Shown here: piece after piece, positions 7,106-7,150 of the stretch | Layout of the letters: every line of letters begins with the position of its first letter | Position numbering within the stretch: position 1 is the first letter of the stretch | DNA from: Burkholderiales bacterium | GTDB lineage: Bacteria; Pseudomonadota; Gammaproteobacteria; Burkholderiales; Casimicrobiaceae | NCBI GenBank assembly: GCA_031283405.1 | Contig: JAITBX010000089.1 | Span: forward strand, 1 to 7,150 | Direction of reading: 5' to 3' | Length of the DNA: 7,150 bases | Translations under genes and position numbers: made by a program | Notes under the pieces: generated by a model | Told to the model about the DNA's origin: nothing | Database searches by the model: none | What the model saw: the letters and a program-made list of their open reading frames with translations, nothing else

Positions 7106-7136
7106 CGTTCGCCCTTCGACAAGCTCAGGGCGAACG
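7106..7136. repeat. Interspersed palindromic repeat (GTTCGCCCTTCGACAAGCTC type)
   Basis: The perfect 10-bp arms CGTTCGCCCT (7106-7115) and AGGGCGAACG (7127-7136) flank the 11-base centre TCGACAAGCTC. From memory, this arm and centre pattern is a widespread short palindromic intergenic repeat in proteobacteria and some other phyla, often arranged as tandem or paired units. The GTTCATG at the window end (7144-7150) looks like the first bases of a second, variant unit. Only one complete copy is visible here. It may also act as a 3' mRNA-stabilising hairpin for the lipoprotein transcript, which is inference. Confidence 0.7.
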
Positions 7137-7150
7137 GATATGTGTTCATG

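Overview
The window suggests a proteobacterium, most likely beta- or gamma-proteobacterial. This rests on a proton-translocating transhydrogenase beta subunit, a full-length HrpA helicase with the proteobacterial C-terminal extension, and short interspersed palindromes of a type I recall from many environmental proteobacterial genomes. No marker fixes the genus. All four genes lie on the + strand, in three probable transcription units. I see no rRNA, tRNA, CRISPR array, integrase or insertion sequence.

Layout. (1) Bases 1-1392 hold pntB, lacking only its first few codons, followed by a strong GC-rich hairpin with a short T-run that probably terminates transcription. (2) The 1393-1609 gap holds this terminator, a degenerate palindromic repeat remnant and a weak promoter candidate. 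(3) Bases 1610-1972 encode a 120-residue protein that reads like the N-terminal part of MreB without its nucleotide-binding motifs. It abuts or slightly overlaps hrpA (1978-5940, or from 1960), so the two are probably co-transcribed. (4) The 100-base gap 5941-6040 carries a -10-like promoter and the ribosome binding site of a 303-residue lipoprotein (6041-6952) with a Gly/Ser-rich tether and YD-like motifs. (5) The last 198 bases (6953-7150) are non-coding and contain two hairpins; the second is a near-perfect 10-bp palindrome around an 11-base centre, typical of dispersed repeats.

How the genes work together. pntB acts in NADPH supply and belongs with pntA genes expected just left of the window. 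hrpA acts in RNA metabolism and ribosome rescue. The MreB-like protein and the lipoprotein have no known function. Nothing links the three units into one pathway. Base composition differs: hand counts of single 60-base lines give 38/60 G+C in pntB (961-1020) and 35/60 in hrpA (4201-4260), but 24/60 in the MreB-like gene (1741-1800) and 27/60 and 18/60 in the lipoprotein gene (6361-6420, 6541-6600). The best candidate for something undescribed is the MreB-like minimal protein coupled to hrpA; the rest is ordinary chromosome.
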